A stretch of 7,178 bases of DNA. It comes from M3007 sp046299435. GTDB lineage: Bacteria; Bacteroidota; Bacteroidia; Chitinophagales; Saprospiraceae. The stretch lies in NCBI GenBank assembly GCA_046299435.1, contig JBKBIC010000244.1:1-7178 (forward strand). The letters are read 5' to 3'. The position numbers and the translations under genes were made by a program. Each line of letters starts with the position of its first letter. The first letter of the stretch is position 1. The notes beneath the pieces were generated by a model. It saw only the letters and a program-made list of their open reading frames with translations. It ran no database searches and was not told where the DNA came from. This document shows positions 5,751 through 7,178 of the stretch, piece by piece.

Positions 5751-7067
5751 ATGCTCGACAAAACTCCGCTCACGCTCAGCGACGACTTCAAATTCGCACT
5801 CGACACGCTCGACAAAACCGACCGCTCCATGTTCATCACCGGGCGGGCGGGCACGGGCAAAAGCACCCTGCTGCGGCTTTTCCAGCAAACATCGAAGAAA
5901 AAATTGGTCGTCCTCGCCCCGACGGGCGTGGCCGCCTTGAACGTACAGGGGCAGACAATTCACTCGTTTTTTGGGTTCCCGCACCGCATCGTCACCCCAA
6001 AAGAGGCCAGCCGCAAAGTGTCGCAAAAGCACCTGCTGAACCTCTACCGCAAAATGGAGACGCTCGTCATTGACGAAATTTCGATGGTGCGGGCAGATAT
6101 TTTGGACGGGATGGACAAGTTCCTGCGCGTCAACCGCGAGAATTTCAGGCCTTTCGGGGGCGTGCAAGTCGTGCTTTTCGGCGACCTTTTCCAGCTGCCG
6201 CCGGTGGTCACGAACGACCCCATCGAGCGGGCTTATTTTGATGAATATTACGACTCGCCTTATTTTTTTTCGGGCAAAATCATCGCCGACCCCGACTTTG
6301 AAATGGAAATGCTGGAACTGCGGAAGGTTTATCGCCAAGAGTCGCGCCTGTTCCTTCGCTTGCTCGAGGCCGTGCGGACAAACTCGCTCGACCGCGACGA
6401 CCTCGAAGACCTGAACGACCGCTATGTGCCTCATTTTCAAGCTCCTACGGACGGCGGTTACATCACGCTTTGTGCCCGCAACGCGACCGCAGACCGCATC
6501 AACAAACTCGAACTGGAAAAATTGACCGCCCGCGAGCACAGCTTTTCAGCGGAAATCAAGGGCAATTTCGACCCGGCCTTGTACCCAACCGAGCCGGAAC
6601 TGCGGCTGCGGAAAGGCGCGCAAGTCATGTTCCTGAAAAACGACCCCGACCGCGAGTTCGTCAACGGAACCATCGGCAAAATAACACAGCTCGACAGCGA
6701 CGGCCTCACCGTACAGGTGGAGGAGCCGAGCGGCAAAAAGCGCACGATTGACGTGCAAAAATTCGACTGGGAAATCAAACGGTACACCGCCGCGACGAGC
6801 GGAGACATTGACACCGAGACCATCGGCACGTTCCGGCAGTACCCTGTCAAACTCGCGTGGGCCATCACCATCCACAAAAGCCAGGGCAAAACCTTCGATA
6901 AAGTCATCGTTGACCTCGGCGGCGGGGCCTTCGAGCATGGCCAACTGTATGTGGCACTGAGCCGTTGCCGGACGTTGGAGGGCATCGTGCTGCGGCAGCC
7001 CATCCGCCCGCGAGATGTGATTACCGACGAGCGCGTGGTGGATTTTTACGGGCGACAGTTTGGGTGA
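5751..7067 (+). CDS. Pif1/RecD-like SF1B DNA helicase, short form
   Basis: This is a 438-residue superfamily 1B helicase, expected to move 5' to 3' on single-stranded DNA using ATP. Motifs in order: Walker A GRAGTGKST (31-39, K37); Ia APTGVAALNVQGQTIHSFF (56-74); Walker B LVIDEISMV (105-113); III LFGDLFQLPPV (142-152); an RKVYRQ motif (191-196); VNGTIGKI (304-311), then the SH3-like 2B insertion; TIHKSQGKTFD (373-383); and YVALSRCRTLEGI (400-412, arginine finger R405). The core is complete. The protein ends soon after motif VI and lacks the C-terminal HRDC or other added domains found on many longer Bacteroidota relatives. Likely roles are genome maintenance, such as resolving G-quadruplexes or stalled forks. 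No recombination or mobile gene is nearby. The stop codon lies inside the first copy of a 17-bp tandem repeat. Confidence 0.94.
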   Translation: MLDKTPLTLSDDFKFALDTLDKTDRSMFITGRAGTGKSTLLRLFQQTSKKKLVVLAPTGVAALNVQGQTIHSFFGFPHRIVTPKEASRKVSQKHLLNLYRKMETLVIDEISMVRADILDGMDKFLRVNRENFRPFGGVQVVLFGDLFQLPPVVTNDPIERAYFDEYYDSPYFFSGKIIADPDFEMEMLELRKVYRQESRLFLRLLEAVRTNSLDRDDLEDLNDRYVPHFQAPTDGGYITLCARNATADRINKLELEKLTAREHSFSAEIKGNFDPALYPTEPELRLRKGAQVMFLKNDPDREFVNGTIGKITQLDSDGLTVQVEEPSGKKRTIDVQKFDWEIKRYTAATSGDIDTETIGTFRQYPVKLAWAITIHKSQGKTFDKVIVDLGGGAFEHGQLYVALSRCRTLEGIVLRQPIRPRDVITDERVVDFYGRQFG

Positions 7068-7097
7068 AAGTTGAAGAGAGGTGAAAGTTGAAGAGAG
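7064..7097 (+). repeat. Tandem 17-bp repeat overlapping the helicase stop codon
   Basis: GTGAAAGTTGAAGAGAG occurs twice without interruption (7064-7080, 7081-7097). The first copy contains the TGA stop at 7065-7067. An 8-bp unit GTTGAAAA also occurs twice at 7104-7119. Both form part of the left arm of the giant hairpin. Confidence 0.9.
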
Positions 7098-7178
7098 GAA
7101 TGGGTTGAAAAGTTGAAAAAACCGCGCTTTCAACTTTTCAACACATTCCTCTCTTCAAATTTTTCCTCTCTTAAAATT
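7068..7178. repeat. Giant imperfect inverted repeat (51-bp arms) after the helicase gene
   Basis: Bases 7068-7118 pair with 7128-7178 without any gap, around a 9-nt GC-rich loop (7119-7127). Of 51 positions, 45 are Watson-Crick, one is G-U (7083/7163) and five mismatch (7070, 7073, 7082, 7087 and 7103 against their partners). The inner 31 pairs (7088-7118) have a single mismatch. The arm reaches the last base of the window, so the full length is unknown. It starts immediately after the helicase stop and could end or protect that transcript, although no standard U tract follows. Confidence 0.9.

Noticed and set aside
5736..6539. A 267-residue open frame antisense to the helicase
   Set aside because: It covers helicase motifs Walker A to III on the other strand and has no signal of its own.

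Overview
The window looks like chromosomal DNA from a member of the phylum Bacteroidota. Three things point there. Genes start without Shine-Dalgarno sequences. Several are preceded by close matches to the Bacteroidota -7 promoter element TAnnTTTG. The proteins (TlpA-like thioredoxin with a cleavable signal ending in A-Q, PorV/FadL-like barrel, a dihydroorotase reading DDQVHFREPG, a short Pif1-like helicase) are typical of that phylum. Coding regions are fairly GC-rich and the main intergenic region is AT-rich. I cannot name a genus, although the style recalls Saprospiria-like marine or freshwater groups.

Layout, left to right. Positions 1-100 hold C/A homopolymer sequence and a strong bidirectional terminator. 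Three genes then lie on the minus strand, each in its own apparent transcription unit: a periplasmic TlpA-like thioredoxin (121-612), a membrane-anchored GH25 muramidase (780-1634), and a secreted beta-helix protein made of exact 30-residue repeats (1838-2833). The beta-helix gene has its own terminator at 1734-1772 and a likely promoter at 3067-3098, which implies a leader of about 230 nt. Positions 2834-3512 are otherwise gene-free and separate this gene from the divergent dihydroorotase gene (3513-4847, +). That gene converges with an outer-membrane beta-barrel gene (4855-5664, -), with only 7 bp between stops. The barrel gene diverges from a Pif1/RecD-like helicase gene (5751-7067, +). The window closes in a very long imperfect hairpin (7068-7178) built from short tandem units.

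The genes do not form a recognisable pathway. Three act in the envelope (thioredoxin, muramidase, barrel), one is probably exported to the surface or outside (beta-helix), and two are cytoplasmic housekeeping or DNA-metabolism enzymes. I see no defence system, mobile element, CRISPR array or RNA gene. The points most worth a second look are the Pmp-like repeat protein, the terminal giant hairpin and its smaller counterpart at 730-772, the structured leader upstream of the beta-helix gene, and the helicase promoter that sits almost on its start codon.
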